Numbered from the stretch's first letter, positions 35,460-47,557 are shown. The stretch: 64,000 nucleotides of DNA from Psilocybe azurescens (GCA_023853785.1 JAJIRX010000522.1:372001-436000), one strand, 5' to 3'. Made by a program: numbers and translations. The notes: generated from the sequence alone by a model not told the origin.

Positions 35460-36290
35460 CGTCCGTATAGGGTCTGCACCATAGCCAAAGGGAAAGTGCC
35501 GCAAGACTGACAAATTTAACATTCCATACTGCGACGGTAACGCCTATATTAGAGCCAGCAGCCATCATGTGCTGAGCGTCAGCAACAGACCTCGGAATAG
35601 CATTCTGTAGCAAAAAGCGGGACGATGCATAGGTATAGGTGACATCGAGCGCAGTTACGTTACAGAATATGACATTCCAAGCGCTATTGTTTCCATGAAC
35701 AAACATCCACTGGACAAAACTTGATCAGTCATGTGTCAGCATGCGACTTAGTAAGACACGAACGTGTTTCCGACAACTAACAAATGTCAGTGTAGTCAAG
35801 AAACTGAGGAAATGAGTGCTTACATGTATCAGTTGGCTGATCCAAGCTGAGGTATGCAAACAAAATCGCAACTTCTCCGGCGGTAAAGGGACTATATTAA
35901 ACATGTATGGACCAATGGTTTGAATCAATTCCACATGCAAGATCAGTATTTCCACTTACTTGGATGGAATCTGTGTCCCATCCGTACAGAATCCTTGAAC
36001 ATCTAGCGCGCATAAAGGAGAAACGCCTGTCGCATTTCCATATTTAATGCCAGCATCCGAACAGTTCAGGTTTAACTTTGCCTCGGGACCGTATCCCAAC
36101 ACTCCTTCTTTGAAAATGCATTCCTTTGTGATCCTAGATCTCAGCATAAGTGAGGCCATGGAGTCGACTTCTGAGAAGGGATATAAACTGGCGTGGTGCA
36201 CTCAGTTCTGACTCCTAATGTCTTTGCCACATATGTTACATTGGAGGCAAACTTGGGAGAACCAAAATCACAGGCATACTTTGTAAGTCT
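35460..36290 (-). pseudogene. Multi-pass membrane protein family, copy T2 (internally deleted)
   Basis: On the minus strand the readable parts are NVTYVAKTLGVRTECTT, GYGPEAKLNLNCSDAGIKYG, CALDVQGFCTDGT, WNVIFCNVTALDVTYTYA and WNVKFVSLAAL. These are the ectodomain exons of the family seen at 56366-58642. Roughly 330 nt coding for the region after HMMAAG are deleted, joining it directly to the tail. The N-terminal membrane part has no clear homologue upstream of about 36290; an unrelated open stretch (36593-36300) lies there instead. Non-functional by inference. Confidence 0.7.
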
Positions 36291-37944
36291 AATATACAAA
36301 CTACATGCTCCTAAAGTCAAACAGACATTTCTGCATGTGAAATATATATCTAAAATCACTCTACAAATAAAAATGCATTGAGCTATAAGCAGGAAAGGAT
36401 AATGAAATGAGCCAGGAGCCATGTTGTCGCAGGACGAATGGACTGCGGGAAAATACCGTCGTAATTTCCCCCCGGGATTTGCACCCAGTTGCGGACCGGA
36501 TATTTGTTCACCGCAAATTTGAAGCGGAGATGTAAAGCCGGGTGTTCGTGGCTTCGCTCTAGGTTCGTTCCGACTTTCAACGTTTTTTTTCAACCAAGTT
36601 TCTCCTGTTTCCTTGAATATTCATACTATTTAATAAATGACGAAAGACTGTCTTAGTATTTCTCAACAACAAGCTGATGCTGTATATGAATCCAGGCCGC
36701 CCTCTAATCTCTTCCCATCCTAGTTTCGACTTCCTTTGCCAAATCACACGTATACACCATGTCCAGAATTTGGGATCTACACGCACGGATGCTCTGGAAG
36801 GAGATGGATTTGTTCAGTGAGTAATTACTCGTTTTTGATGTTCATGATATTTTATCATGTCCGACTGGAGTACACCACCTTGAGTCCTAAATGTTTATTC
36901 CTTACTATGCAACGCAGTCGGATGTTGCAAGTCGGCCAGAAGGCATTTCGATCGAAGTACAGGCACACCTACTGCACCAGACGAAATACCACAATTATTG
37001 TTGGAATTGCTATAGCGAGATTATCCTTGTACCTCCATCTGGAGAGGGGCCTCTAGCCCGAACTACGAATGGGAATATGCGGCGGTCCCTCCAGCCTCGA
37101 AAGAATATATAATTTGCGTAAAACGAACAGTTATGGAACCATAATCTGATTCACTCTACAGGCCTGCCCTTATGAAGAGAGATGTGGAGATTGACGACCT
37201 TGTATCAAGAGAAGCTGTGGTATCGGTGTGTGTGCTCACTGTGGGAGAGTATTCCCGCCCAATTTGATATCGCTCCTTGAGTTAGAACTTTCTCTCCGTT
37301 CCGTTCGCTACGTGATCTAGTTCACAAATGCTTCACGCCACAATGATATCCATCTCATCCTTTGATTATATTGCGATCATGATCTACTAGCCAGATGCTA
37401 ACCTCCCTTTCACTCTCTTAGGAGCAGGCGCCTTGGCCCCCATTCCATTGGTCTCGTCATATTATGCCCTCTTGAGCGATATCTTTCAGAAGCTCAATGG
37501 CGCGCTCATGCCATATGGAGTCAGTTGATCAGCGGCATGCGTGTAACTTCTTATACTATCCTAGTATCCTGGCTTGGTCTGGCCTTCATCAATTTCTCTT
37601 GGCCATAGTCACTTTTGGTTCAAATTTCTATGTTCCTCGCTTGTGTGATATTCTATAGGAAATCTGTCAAAAGGTTCTGACCAGAACTCGGCACCGTCTG
37701 GCTGGGGTGTAGATTCGGGATTCGGTAATCTTCCCATCATCAAGAAAGAATCAGGAACCGTATGGTGCTATAACGGTACTATCAGCACCCCTGCAGGGAT
37801 ACTTAATCTGGCTGAAATCCCACCATCGCACGTTCTTATAAAGTGCGAGAAGTTGGTTGATATTTTTCCTTCGTTGCTCGCCCTTCGCCCGAGTTTCTCC
37901 CACCGCTCTTTTTTCCGTTCTCCTCCCCTTCGAGTTTCTCCACA
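36291..37944. other. Intergenic region before CFEM gene 2
   Basis: No confident gene. Coding-like stretches occur at about 36720-36815 and 36893-37110 (+) and about 37425-37530, but none has a start, stop or domain I can support; they may be relics. The CFEM promoter is at the right end. Confidence 0.4.
37837..37843 (+). promoter_or_regulatory. TATA box of CFEM gene 2
   Basis: TATAAAG lies 108 bp upstream of the ATG at 37945 and is followed by a pyrimidine-rich leader. The paralogue at 21917 has the same heptamer at 21730. Confidence 0.55.
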
Positions 37945-38531
37945 ATGCGTTTCTCCACCATTGCTGTTGCTCTTCTCAGTGCTGTTGCTTCCGCGACCGC
38001 GTCGAGCCTCATCGCGCGTCAGAATAACTACCCAGGCAAGTTGTAATCTCTACACTCGTGCTAAACTCGCTCTAAACCCACCTTTTAGCTTGTGCCCTCC
38101 CTTGTGTACAAAATCCCGATTTGGACGGCTGCGTGATGACCGACACCCATTGCCTGTGTACATCCGCCACATTCGTGAATAGCACCACTACATGTATCAC
38201 AGGAGCATGCTCAGGCCAGGACCTCGAAGACGCACTCTCCTTCTCCCGTGGCTTGTGTGCAAAAGTTGTGCGTAGTCTCACTCGGTGGATTCTCCTTGTC
38301 TCCGATTGGTTGGATAGCATACTTACCTATTTTTAACACTGCTAGGGAGTTACACTGACCTCGTCGATCAGTTCAGCCTCTCAGACGAGCTCGTCCACTT
38401 CGACGTCTTCCACTTCGACGTCTCCCTCCAGCGCCAGCAGCGCACCACCAAACACAGGTGCCGCTTCCTCGCATGGAGTCAACTCCTTGCTCAGCCTCTT
38501 CGCTGCAGGCCTCACTATCTTCGCTCTGTAA
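37945..38531 (+). CDS. CFEM-domain GPI-anchored secreted protein 2 (intact)
   Basis: Exons 37945-38035, 38089-38267 and 38346-38531 total 152 codons, so the product is 151 residues. Signal peptide MRFSTIAVALLSAVASATAS is followed by a CFEM domain with eight cysteines (ACALPC, DGC, DTHCLC, TTC, GAC, GLC), a Ser/Thr-rich stalk and a hydrophobic end LLSLFAAGLTIFAL typical of GPI addition. Intron 1 is of the GC-AG type (CCAG|GCAAGT); the same position in CFEM gene 1 has GT-AG. Domain order and intron positions match gene 1, so they are paralogues about 16 kb apart. The likely location is the cell wall or plasma membrane; the specific ligand is unknown. Confidence 0.9.
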
Positions 38532-39338
38532 AAAGTGCTTTTGAAGTACCTCGAACGCATATCGCATCGTACAGGATCGGTATTTATTTACTAAGTAACA
38601 CTGCAACTATCGCCATAACATCCCCCCACCCCCACCCTTCGGTTCGACAGCGCGTGCGCATGACCGAGCACATATTTAACTTTGATCGTCGAAAGCTTTT
38701 GTATCGAATAGTTTATACCCACTCCTCCCTTCACCAAATGGATTTTGTGCTCACAAACCGTGAAGATTGTGCTATCTCCTGGTTAAATTAAACGAATCTT
38801 ACCCACGTCCCCTATTTTCGTCCCTCAATTTATAGTTCAATATGAAGACCTGAGTATTGCAAACAATCAACATTACGATATTCCAAATCTAATTTTACGC
38901 GTTTAACTGGCAGATTCTGTACCGTACTTATACTTAAACAAAACAGCCTAGGGCTGATCATGATCATGCTTAAATATGACTGAGGCCCAACTGAGGCCAG
39001 AGTTGATCGCCGGTACGTACAGTACGAGATCGCAGGGCACTGCCCCGAGGTTCCGTAAGTAGTGGACTGGTAGAGGTCCTCGTGCGATCAGCTTGTTTTA
39101 AAATATATAGATCCAGCGTCTGGGTTTAATGACAGTCCCAAGGGTCAAGTCACAGCTAAAGAGAACGTAGGTTCTTCAATATTGCAAGGCTGCGCTCATT
39201 GATCCTAAAAGCGATAACTAACAAAAAGCAACCCACAATTGTATTAACATTAAACCAGTCATTCTTCCTCCTCTTATGTACTAGTAAAAACATTAGGCAG
39301 AAAAAGAACCCCAACACACAATAATTACAGCAACACAA
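38532..39338. other. Intergenic between CFEM gene 2 and PEX3
   Basis: The two genes converge here, so this contains both 3' UTRs. No ORF of interest and no repeat were recognised. Confidence 0.4.
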
Positions 39339-42300
39339 TCAAATCGACGCGAACTGCTCTTCAAACCTCCCAAACGCAATCGCAGAAAGACACGAAACCT
39401 CTCGCATGTTCAGGATTTTCTATTGCAGATGCAAAAAAGGAATGAGATCAGCATGAACCCCAAAAAAGCAAAGTCAAAATAACAGAAAAAAACAACACGA
39501 AAAGCCAAAGACAAAAGAAGGACGAAGACTCACATCGACCAACTCATTCGGCAACCCCTCCATCGCGAGCTGGCTCCACCGCGCCAGCCCAGGCAACAGC
39601 CCCGCAAGCCGCACGCGCTCCCCTCTTCCGCTCCCGCTCCCGCTCCCTCCTCCACCGCAGCGCGCGCGAACACGTTCCCCTCCAAGCCCTCGAACAGCAC
39701 CGCCACCGCCCTGTCCAGGCACGCCTCCAGCACGCGCGCAAAGTCCGCGCCTGCGAGCACGCCGCGCGTCTCCTCCACGAGCGCGAGGAACGGCGCGTCG
39801 AGCAGCTGCGCGTACACCGCCGAGGGAGGCGGCGGCGGCGGGATGTACGCCGGCTGTGGCTGGGACGCGATTGGGAGTGCCGTCGTTTGTTGGTGTGACG
39901 GCCGTAGCGCGGATGGCTGCAGTGCGTTGGGCGGACTGGGATAGGCGGACAATGCCACAGCAGGCGAGTTTATGAACGTGTGCGAGAGCTGCGAAGACTC
40001 GAGGGACGCCGACGCGTCCGACAACTTGCGTTCGTGCTGTTGCTGTATCTGGGCGGAGGATCCGATGTGATACCCAGAGCCCGTCTCAAAATCGAGGTCA
40101 ACATCAATATGTTTGCCCAGAGGATCGTCGAATCCCTCGTGCTGGTGTTGATTGTGGGAGGACAACGGTGCAGCTGCAGACGTGAACCCGCCTTGGAGCA
40201 GCACATGGTGGATCGTCTCCGGTGTAGGCGGCAGCAGCGACGACAGGAAACTATAGGGAACGAAGAATCGATAAGCAAAAATAAAAAGACACTGAGCAAA
40301 GAAGGGTTTTTGTAAACTCACTTGGTCCTCTTCTCATTACCCTCGAACGTAATCTCACACTCGACTCTGCGCCGCACGTCCGCGATGAGGCGATGTAGGT
40401 CTGCAGCTGTAAGCTTCGTCTTGAGCGAGACACTGTTAGTGAACATCAGAGAAAAAAGACCGATTAGCGATCATTCATTCAAAAAGACAGAAAAAAAGGG
40501 AGGTTGGGTAGAAAGAGAAGGGCAAGCAAATAGTTCGACATAGGCAGCACGCAGCAAAAGAAGAGGAGAAGGAGAAGAAGAAGAAGAGCGAATCAATCAA
40601 AGAAACAGTCGCCCAAAAAAAAATAAGAAGAAAACAAAGAAAGCAAGGGAACCCACCCATCAAACACCTCCTCGACCCCCTCCTCACACGCTCGCCCACA
40701 TCCTTCCAGCCCACATGCAGCAGCCACCAGCTCATCGTCAGATACTTGCTCTCCGCCTCCTCCGGGATCTCGCCCGTCCATATCCCCCCCGTGTAGTGGT
40801 GGTGGCCGTGCGTTGAGTTTCTCGTCTTGTGATTGCTGCTGTAAGCGCCGCTCCTCGTCCGCGCTTGCTTTCCCGACCCCGAGCCCCATCCGAAGCCCCA
40901 GCCATCATCCCCATCGTCTTCTTCTTCGTCGTCATCTTCATCTTCACTATCATCCCACGCACCATCAGCACCAGCCTCCAACTGGCTCAAAAGCTTCTCA
41001 AACCCTCCCATCCCTCCCATCCCTCCTCCCCTAACCCGCCTCCTAACCCGCCCCCGCCCCCGCCGCCAACAAGCCCCCGACGAGCCCGCCCCACACCATC
41101 CCCGCGACGCTCGGCATCGCGCCCTCCACCCGCTCCCGCCGCCGCTCCGCTCCTTTTCCTGCGCGCGCACCGCGTGCACGTACTTCGCGCGCGCGAGCAC
41201 CGCGAGCTGCAGCGTCGTGAGCAGGCAGAGCAGCGTCGTCGCGTAGAGCGTCGTGAGCGTGCGGGTTACGGCTGTTGTGTGCGTGTGTTTTTGAGATGTT
41301 AGCAAGCGTTGTTATATAGAGTGGAGAGGGGATGTCAGGAAGAAGACGCACTTAGCATTTTGACTTCGTTCCACAGCTCCGCTTTGCTCCTCCCATCCAC
41401 ACCCGCACCCGCGCCCGCACCACGGGGTACTCCGACTCCCCAGACGCCGACGTCCGCGTCGTATCCGTGTTCACGCTAACCACGCTCTCCGACTGCATTT
41501 CCATGTTCGTTTTCATCATCATCATCATCGCTCAGTCAGTTCGTTTGTTCAAGACCTCGAAGCAAAGAAACTGGGGCATACCATGCGTTGATCGCCGCTC
41601 GCATCCGTCACCGACGAGACGGCGGAGCTCGCAGCGGGCGAGCGCGCGCGCGCGTGCTCGATCACCGCTACACTTGACCCTTCGCTGGCCGATGAGGACG
41701 AAGACTCGACGACCCAGCTCCGCGTCACGGACCCCGCGTCCGACACGAACGACGACGAGGAAATCCCGCCCTCGGTCTCGCGCTCGTTGTCATTGTCGTT
41801 GGAAAGCGACGCGGACACAGACGCGGAGGGCGAGCCCCTGTACGAGGAGGACGCGGAGTGTGCGTTCGAGTTCGAGTTCGAGTTTGAGGTTGAGTTTGAG
41901 CGTGAGTGCGATGTGTGCGATGATGCATCGGAGCGGGTGTCGTCCGTCGCTGCCGATGGGTATGGATTGGGTGGGTACGCCCCGGATGCGCCAGTGCCAG
42001 CGTCGACGAGCACGCCGTCGGCGTTGGAAAGGGACAGACTCGACGGCAGCGGTGGCGGCGGCGGAGGCTGGATCTGCGGGCGCGTGTTCCTCGCACGCGA
42101 GCGCAGCTGCAGCTCGCTGGTGATGGCGTCTATGTCCATGGTCTGCAGGACCTGCGCGGAGAGCGTGGGCAGGAGCGCGAGGATGGTGTATGAGGTGTCT
42201 TCTTGGGTTTGCAGGAATCGGGTGCGGAGGCTGTACAAAAAGAGGGGGAGAGAGAGGGAGGGGGAGAGGAAGGATGTTAGCTTGGGTTCGAATGTATAAA

Positions 42301-42606
42301 GAATATATACTGGGTATATTTTCAGCGAATGGAATGCCAATGCCAACGACCCCTTTTCACACATCCATCTCGAGTAGACACATAACATACCCCACTATAT
42401 CTTCTCGCAGAGCAAGCAAAGAGAAAAAACACTCACACCTCACGCGCTCTCTGCTCAGTCTCCATCTTGACCCTGGCATCGTCCAGTCGATCCCGCATAT
42501 ACCCACGCACGACGTACAAGCCACCGATAATCGAGGTGGTCTTGACGACAGCGTGCGTGAACGTCCGCAGCACGGTCTGCGGGGGCTGGGCTGCGTGCTC
42601 AGACAT
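39339..42606 (-). CDS. PEX3: Peroxin-3, peroxisomal membrane biogenesis factor
   Basis: Membrane anchor for PEX19-dependent insertion of peroxisomal membrane proteins. Minus-strand exons include 42606-42437, 42230-41581, about 41508-41350, a long exon ending near 40660, 40432-40322, 40250-39534 and 39419-39339. Family signatures in order: N-terminal membrane segment TTSIIGGLYVVRGYMRDR, QTQEDTSYTILALLPTLS, SKAELWNEVKML, LTTLYATTLLCLLTTLQL, YLTMSWWLLHVGWKDV, LPPTPETIHHVLLQGGF, LPNELVD and the C-terminus LSAIAFGRFEEQF. Large low-complexity Ser/Asn and Pro-rich inserts follow the second motif. At least four frame breaks occur, e.g. five C at 40676-40680 (five G on the coding strand) where six are needed for RRGVEEVFDG. 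Because every conserved block survives, sequence error is favoured. It is divergent to the small gene at 43010. Confidence 0.88.
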
Positions 42607-43009
42607 TTGATTTGTCAGCGTTTTTGGGGGTTAGAGTCCAAGTGCGATTCGTTGGAGAGAAGAGTCTCGAGGTGGGTTTTGGGTTTTGGCGCTAATCCGT
42701 ATGTGTAACACGCAGCACCGGCAGTGCAAGAGCAAGAGACACAAAAGCAAGAAATCTAGCGTCTATCCAGTGTATCCCGAGCTCTTCTTCGAAGTTTACG
42801 AGGTTCCAAAAGGCCAGCAGCTGCGAAAGTGGTGGACGGATTGTTGGGGAGACAGACACGCCTGGCACCGGCAATGCAAAACGGTGGCGTTAATTTTGTC
42901 ACATGTTTTACACCCGCCCGAGTTAATTACATAATATCTAACCCTTATCCTGCACAACCCGCGTTCTGTTCGTCTCCCTCCAGTCAACACGACACTACTT
43001 ACAACTACA
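42607..43009. promoter_or_regulatory. Bidirectional promoter between PEX3 and the small membrane protein gene
   Basis: A 403-bp gap between divergent starts. It contains two related short segments, CGCAGCACCGGCAGTGCAA (near 42712) and GCACCGGCAATGCAAAA (near 42862). No TATA box is obvious. Confidence 0.45.
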
Positions 43010-43509
43010 ATGGTCCGCACCCCTCCCACCTCCCGCATCTAATATAACAAACTAACAGCAGTACAGGGAGGTGGATCACGCTATCCGTACCCTAAATACG
43101 TCTGGTCCCCCGCTGGTCCGTCCATCCTCCTTCCTTCCTTTCCACTGTGATTCTAACAACCCACAATCTCAAAAACAGGCGGCTGGTGGGTCCGACCCTC
43201 GAATTGGGCCAGCAACACCGCGGTAGCCGTCCTGGGCATCGTCGCCGTCTCTGCCACTGTCTGGAGCGCCAGTGCCCGGCTCGAGGTGCGTCAACGCCAA
43301 CACCTCAACTCTTCTCACTCGTCTCTCTGACCCGACCTACGTACTCTCTGCTCCTACAGAAACGCACCGTCCAGCCAGATCGATGGATACCCTCCATGCT
43401 TGTGCGTCATGTCTCTCTCTCATATATGCACATCTTAACCTGATCTGGTAACCTACAGTGGGCGAAAGAGTTCACCGACAAAAAGGACACCACCACCGAG
43501 ACCCATTAA
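43010..43509 (+). CDS. Small one-TM protein, probably mitochondrial; conserved but unassigned
   Basis: Five exons, 43010-43012 (ATG only), 43067-43115, 43179-43285, 43360-43401 and 43459-43509, give exactly 84 codons. Reading on past the first ATG gives MVRTPPTSRI and a stop, so an intron starting directly after ATG, with a CTAAC branch and CAG acceptor, is needed. The protein has GSRYPYPKYVWSPAGGWW, one membrane segment (TAVAVLGIVAVSATVW) and a charged tail with WIPSMLWAKEF. The short size, N-terminal aromatic motif and single TM suggest an inner-mitochondrial-membrane accessory subunit, but I cannot name it with confidence. Confidence 0.75.
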
Positions 43510-43878
43510 CCCAACCCCACCACACCTCCCACCCTCCGACGCGAAAAGAGCCGACCGGTAGCTATCATTATTCACGCTCGTATCGTCTAGAGTTTCACGG
43601 GTCGGAATGTACATACCGCAGTCCTACCTCTGCTAGGATAGACTCCGTACCCGAACCACTTGTCTTGTCTTGTTCCGTCCAATCACATAGACAATAAAAC
43701 AAATTTCATACACCTATCACCACTATGTGCGAACCACACCACCGCCTTCTCACCATAATCGTGATGCTCGCATTTCATTCAATTTTTTCTCATACAAAAG
43801 AAAGTTACAAAACCCAACCCCAATACTAATACGAACACCCATCTCATCATAATCAAGCTCATCTCTCCTTTTACTAAT
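43510..43878. other. Convergent intergenic region
   Basis: Contains the 3' ends of the small membrane protein gene (+) and YTM1 (-). Nothing else seen. Confidence 0.4.
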
Positions 43879-45768
43879 TCAAGCGCACGCATATATACTA
43901 ATACTTTTATCCCCTCCCCAAAAACCCCACCCCTCCCTCTCAAAAAGCCCCTCCCCAACCCTCCACACCTCCAGCCCGCCCTCCCCACAAACACCCACCA
44001 CGCCCCCGCTCCAATGCACACCCAGCACCTTCTTACCCCCTCCACCCGAAACGTCGCCAGCGCGCCCTTCGCACTGCGCACGTCCCACACCCTGACGACA
44101 CCATCATACGCGCCCGTCACCGCCTGGTGCGCGTTGCCCGCACGCGGACACGCAGGAGGGCGTGGCGGGGTGCAGGAACGTTGCTGCTAATGCGGAACGC
44201 AAGGAGGTGGTGGAGGTGGCGGCACGCAGGTCGTATAGGGACATCGTGCGGTCCGCCGACACGGCGAGGACGCTCTGCCCGTCGGACGCGGTGGTCATAT
44301 CCAAGAACGGCTTCTCCGATGCACTCTATTGTTTTTTTGACGAGAAATTTTCAGTACTCATCTTGAATGAAAGGTAAAGAAAGAAAGAAAGGAACGCACA
44401 ATCGTATGCTCACACACCCCGTACTCAACATCCCACATCCCAACCGTCGCGTCAAACCCACAGCTCAGCGCCTTCCGCTCCTCCTCTCTAAACACCGCCT
44501 TCGACACCCGCCCGACATGGCTCTTCAGAACCGCCACCGGCGCCTTCCTCCGGCCTCCCTCCCCCCTCCTCTCCCGCTCCCTCTTCTCCTCCAGCATCAG
44601 CACCCGCCAGCTTCCGCCGCTTATTGCTATTGCTATTAGCACGCACTAACCCCAAACACCCTCACCCACCTCCACCTCATCCCGTTCCGGGACGCCCGCG
44701 TCCCACACCCCAACGAGGCCGTCCCACCCCGCGGTCAGGAGCCGCGCGCCGCTCGCGCTCGCGGTGATAGCGTTCACGGGCGCGGTGTGCAGGTGCATGG
44801 TGGCGAGGGCCTTTGTTTTCGCTTTGGATGACGAGGACGATGGGGAGCCCAGGGTGACGCGCAGGAGCTGCGCGGTGAGATCGTGCGACGCGGTGGCGAC
44901 CGTGTACGCTGTCCCCCTCTCCGTCTCCGTCGTCCGCGTCCGTACCAAGGGAGGATGAGGATGAGGGGACGACGCACAGCGAGGTGATCGGCGCGGTGTG
45001 CGCGAGCCGCCCCACGACGAGGTTCTTGGAGTAGTCGAACGCGCGGAGGTGGCCGTCGTATGATGCCGTGATGAAGTATCTAGAATCGCACAGAAAAAGT
45101 TAACGTAAGAAGGAAAGAAGGATGGAGGAAGGATGGAGGAAAGAAGGCATACCCGGGGATCTGGCACGACACGGCGGACACCCAGTCTTCGTGCGGGTAG
45201 TCGGACATTTTCTGCGGCGGCATCACGGACTCGATGTACTCGATTTCCAGGGTTTCTTCCTGTGCAGATGGAGATGGGGATCATGTGGGGTAGTGGTTAG
45301 TATATGTTGAATTGAATTGAACTGGTCGCTGTGTCCTTTGCAGATTTGAAAAGTACTGAAGATTTGAAGAAGAAAAAGAGGTAGAACAAGCAATTGTTGC
45401 CCGACCATAATTCGCATCCAATACATCCTCGAGATGCACACACACTCCGAAAAATCACAACCCACTCCCAAAAAGCCAACGCAAAATCCCCCTCCCCCCA
45501 AAAAAAAAACAAAAGACAAAAAACACCCACCTCACCAACCCCATTCTCCGCACACCACTCGCTCAAGCTCGTCCTCAGCACCTCCGCGCCGCGCACCAAA
45601 AAGTCAAACGGGACGGGCTTCTCCAGGCCGAGCGCCTTGTTGACGAGCTGCGAGAGCTGGTAGCGCTTCCACGCCGTCGGGATCATGAACTTCTGCGAGG
45701 GGAGCGGGTACTGCGTTGCCGTCGTGAAGGACACGGGCTGCGAGGTCTGCGAGGGGTTGGGACGCCAT
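43879..45768 (-). CDS. YTM1: Ribosome biogenesis protein YTM1 (WDR12 homologue)
   Basis: WD40 protein of the NOP7-ERB1-YTM1 complex, needed for 60S maturation in the nucleolus and removed by the Rea1 ATPase through its N-terminal NLE (UBL) domain. The NLE is seen as TAWKRYQLSQLVNKALGLEK and FLVRGAEVLRTSLSEW. WD repeats follow: MSDYPHEDWVSAV, YFITASYDGHLRAFDYSKN, YTVATASHDLTAQLL, LLTAGWDGLVGVWD, ALSCGFDATVGMWDVE, VLAVSADRTMSLYDLR, VTGAYDGVVRVWDVR and VLGVHWSGGVVGVCGEGGLEVWR. Breaks: one extra base at the start (GTCCCAAC) in both YTM1 copies; five C at 44913-44917 where four fit; two bases missing near 44138; five C at 44036-44040 where six fit. All lie in G/C runs. It is the better of the two copies, the other having a true stop, so I take it as the functional gene with read errors. 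Confidence 0.85.
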
Positions 45769-46247
45769 TTTGGGGGTTGTGTTGTGTGGGTGGGTGGAAA
45801 AAGAGGAGAGGGGGTGTGGACGCAGTGCAGAGTGAGATCAGGTTGAAGACCTGGGACCTGGGTCTAAGGTCAAGAACTCTCTTGAGAAGATACCCAGATA
45901 TTTGTCGTGGATTGAACAGTTACACGCGAAGTGGACTTGAAGTTGCAGGAACTGAGAGACCGACGGCGGTGAAGCGTAACAAAAAAAGTTGGTCCCGTGA
46001 TCCTGTTAAGAATATGGCGGGCCGGGATTGCGACCTGACACCCCTTCAAGACCAGCAGAAGGCCGTGGCTGCCTTTCTTCTTCCTCTTATTTTCTCGCTT
46101 TCTTGCTGAATTCTGAAGTAAGATCGTCAAAATCAGTACGCACTTGTATGGGACATACCTTTCTGATGGTTATATTCCCAAAATCTTTCCAGCAATTAGT
46201 CCTCCCCATCCAGTGCACCAAATTGACATCAGTTCAGCCCTTGGATC
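45769..46247. other. Spacer between YTM1 and membrane-protein copy T3
   Basis: No gene. It matches the spacer after the YTM1 pseudogene (50933-51380) in order and orientation. This shows that YTM1 plus a membrane-protein gene was duplicated as one unit. At about 46245 the homology jumps to the middle of the membrane-protein gene. Confidence 0.5.
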
Positions 46248-47557
46248 CCTCTGACGCGAAATCAATGCGACGACGTGTCAAGCAGCTAGCACCTTCAACA
46301 CGGACGCGATCGGTCATATTACAGCAGCTTCGTGTGGGATACTGAACACTGGAAGCGGGGGGAGCGGTAATAAGCTGGCTGAGGGTATCGGGGTTTTATC
46401 TAACAGTTCGAATCTTCACAGAGTCGCGTTCACAGACGTTCAGACTGCGATTCTGATCCCTTCGAGTTTTCTATGCCATCGCTTATGTTAAGCTCTACAT
46501 AGCATTACAAAAGCGTGCATTTTCGAAGTACCGGATGGTTCATTTTTGGACTATGGTCCCAATGCTTTTCTGAACTTGAACTGCTCGAGGGCTGGGATTA
46601 AATATCAAAATGGGACACAACTCTCCCCACTATGCGCACTAGATGACCAAGGCCTCTGTACTGAAGGAACAAGTGTTTCTTCCAAGTGAATACAGAAGAC
46701 CGTCTTTTGTACAGAACTAAACCCGAAACAAACTGTAGTCCATTTACCACCGGATTCAGAGAAGTGGCGACTTCTTTTGCATATCTTAATTCAAGCCAGC
46801 CTCTTGATACCTGTAGGCATAACTGTTCCTCGTTTCTCCAATTTAATTTACTGACACTGATTAGTTGTCGGTAACACGTACGTACTCCATCCATTCATCA
46901 TACTGTTAAAGACGCCTTCATGATAACCACCTGAATTTTTGTCCAGCGGATAGTTCGTTCACGGAAACAAAGGTGCCTGGAATGTCATATTCTGCAACGT
47001 AACTGCACTCGATGTCACCTACTCCTACGCACCGCCCCACTTTATAGTACAGAGTGCTACTCCAAAGTCTGTTAATGTGACACCCACCATATGATGGCCG
47101 CTGGTTTCGACGGCCAGACAACGGCGATATCCCAGGCAGTGGACAGCGCAGGCTTGGATATCAGCACAACCTACGAGTAGGCGTACTCTGTAGAGCTTTC
47201 CAGGCAGATGCTGGCGCGAGGAGCGTTCTTACATGAGCCGAAAGGTGCCATCAGAATCCAGTCGGAGAATAACATTGTCGGTTCAACTTCACAAGCACCT
47301 CCTCTGGCGCTCTTCATCGCTGCTTTACTCATATTCGCGTATATGCCTTCCCTCGCTGCTCTCGCATCTCACGAAATTTAACAACTGAAGGATCTCTGTC
47401 TCTGTCTCTCTCTTTTACTTAACAAAGCTGTCAGATTCTTTGGATCGCGTTAAGAATCTCCATAACAGCCTGGAACGTGAAATTCGTCGGCCTTGCAGCA
47501 CTTTACCCGAATAATCCTCTGGCGGTGATGCAGACCATATATGGACGAACGCATTTC
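46248..47557 (+). pseudogene. Multi-pass membrane protein family, copy T3 (5'-deleted)
   Basis: Begins in the codons for the third exon part (DAIGHITAASCGILNTG) and lacks the N-terminal membrane segments. It is the only copy with six G at 46357-46362, which keeps NTGSGGSGNKLAEGI in frame. It also preserves an uninterrupted GSTSQAPPLALFIAALLIFAYMPSL membrane segment region. It ends at about 47557, losing the tail. It has a stop (TAG) near 47178 where others code Gln or Glu. Fragmentary, hence probably non-functional, but useful for reconstructing family frames. Confidence 0.72.

Larger units (their letters stand above)
31276..36290. repeat. Left arm of a large inverted repeat
   Basis: Corresponds, in reverse complement, to about 57340-62787. 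Anchor pairs: 31276-31300 with 62761-62787; 31340-31480 with 62570-62700; 32460-32550 with 61480-61570; 33915-33945 with 60165-60195; 34150-34210 with 59830-59890; 34680-34800 with 59400-59530; 35460-36290 with 57340-58540. Divergence is moderate with indels, so the event is not very recent. Inside the arm, apart from copy T2, no protein gene is recognised; the 31.3-34.8 kb part is AT-rich with short ORFs and may be mobile-element derived. Confidence 0.75.

Noticed and set aside
41467..42299. Long plus-strand ORFs opposite PEX3, rich in Arg, Ser and Glu
   Set aside because: They arise from the complementary strand of the GC-rich low-complexity insert in PEX3 and have no independent support.
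44646..45284. 212-codon minus-strand ORF in the YTM1 region taken as its own gene
   Set aside because: It mixes an out-of-frame 5' part with the true WD40 frame after a C-run shift; it is part of YTM1.
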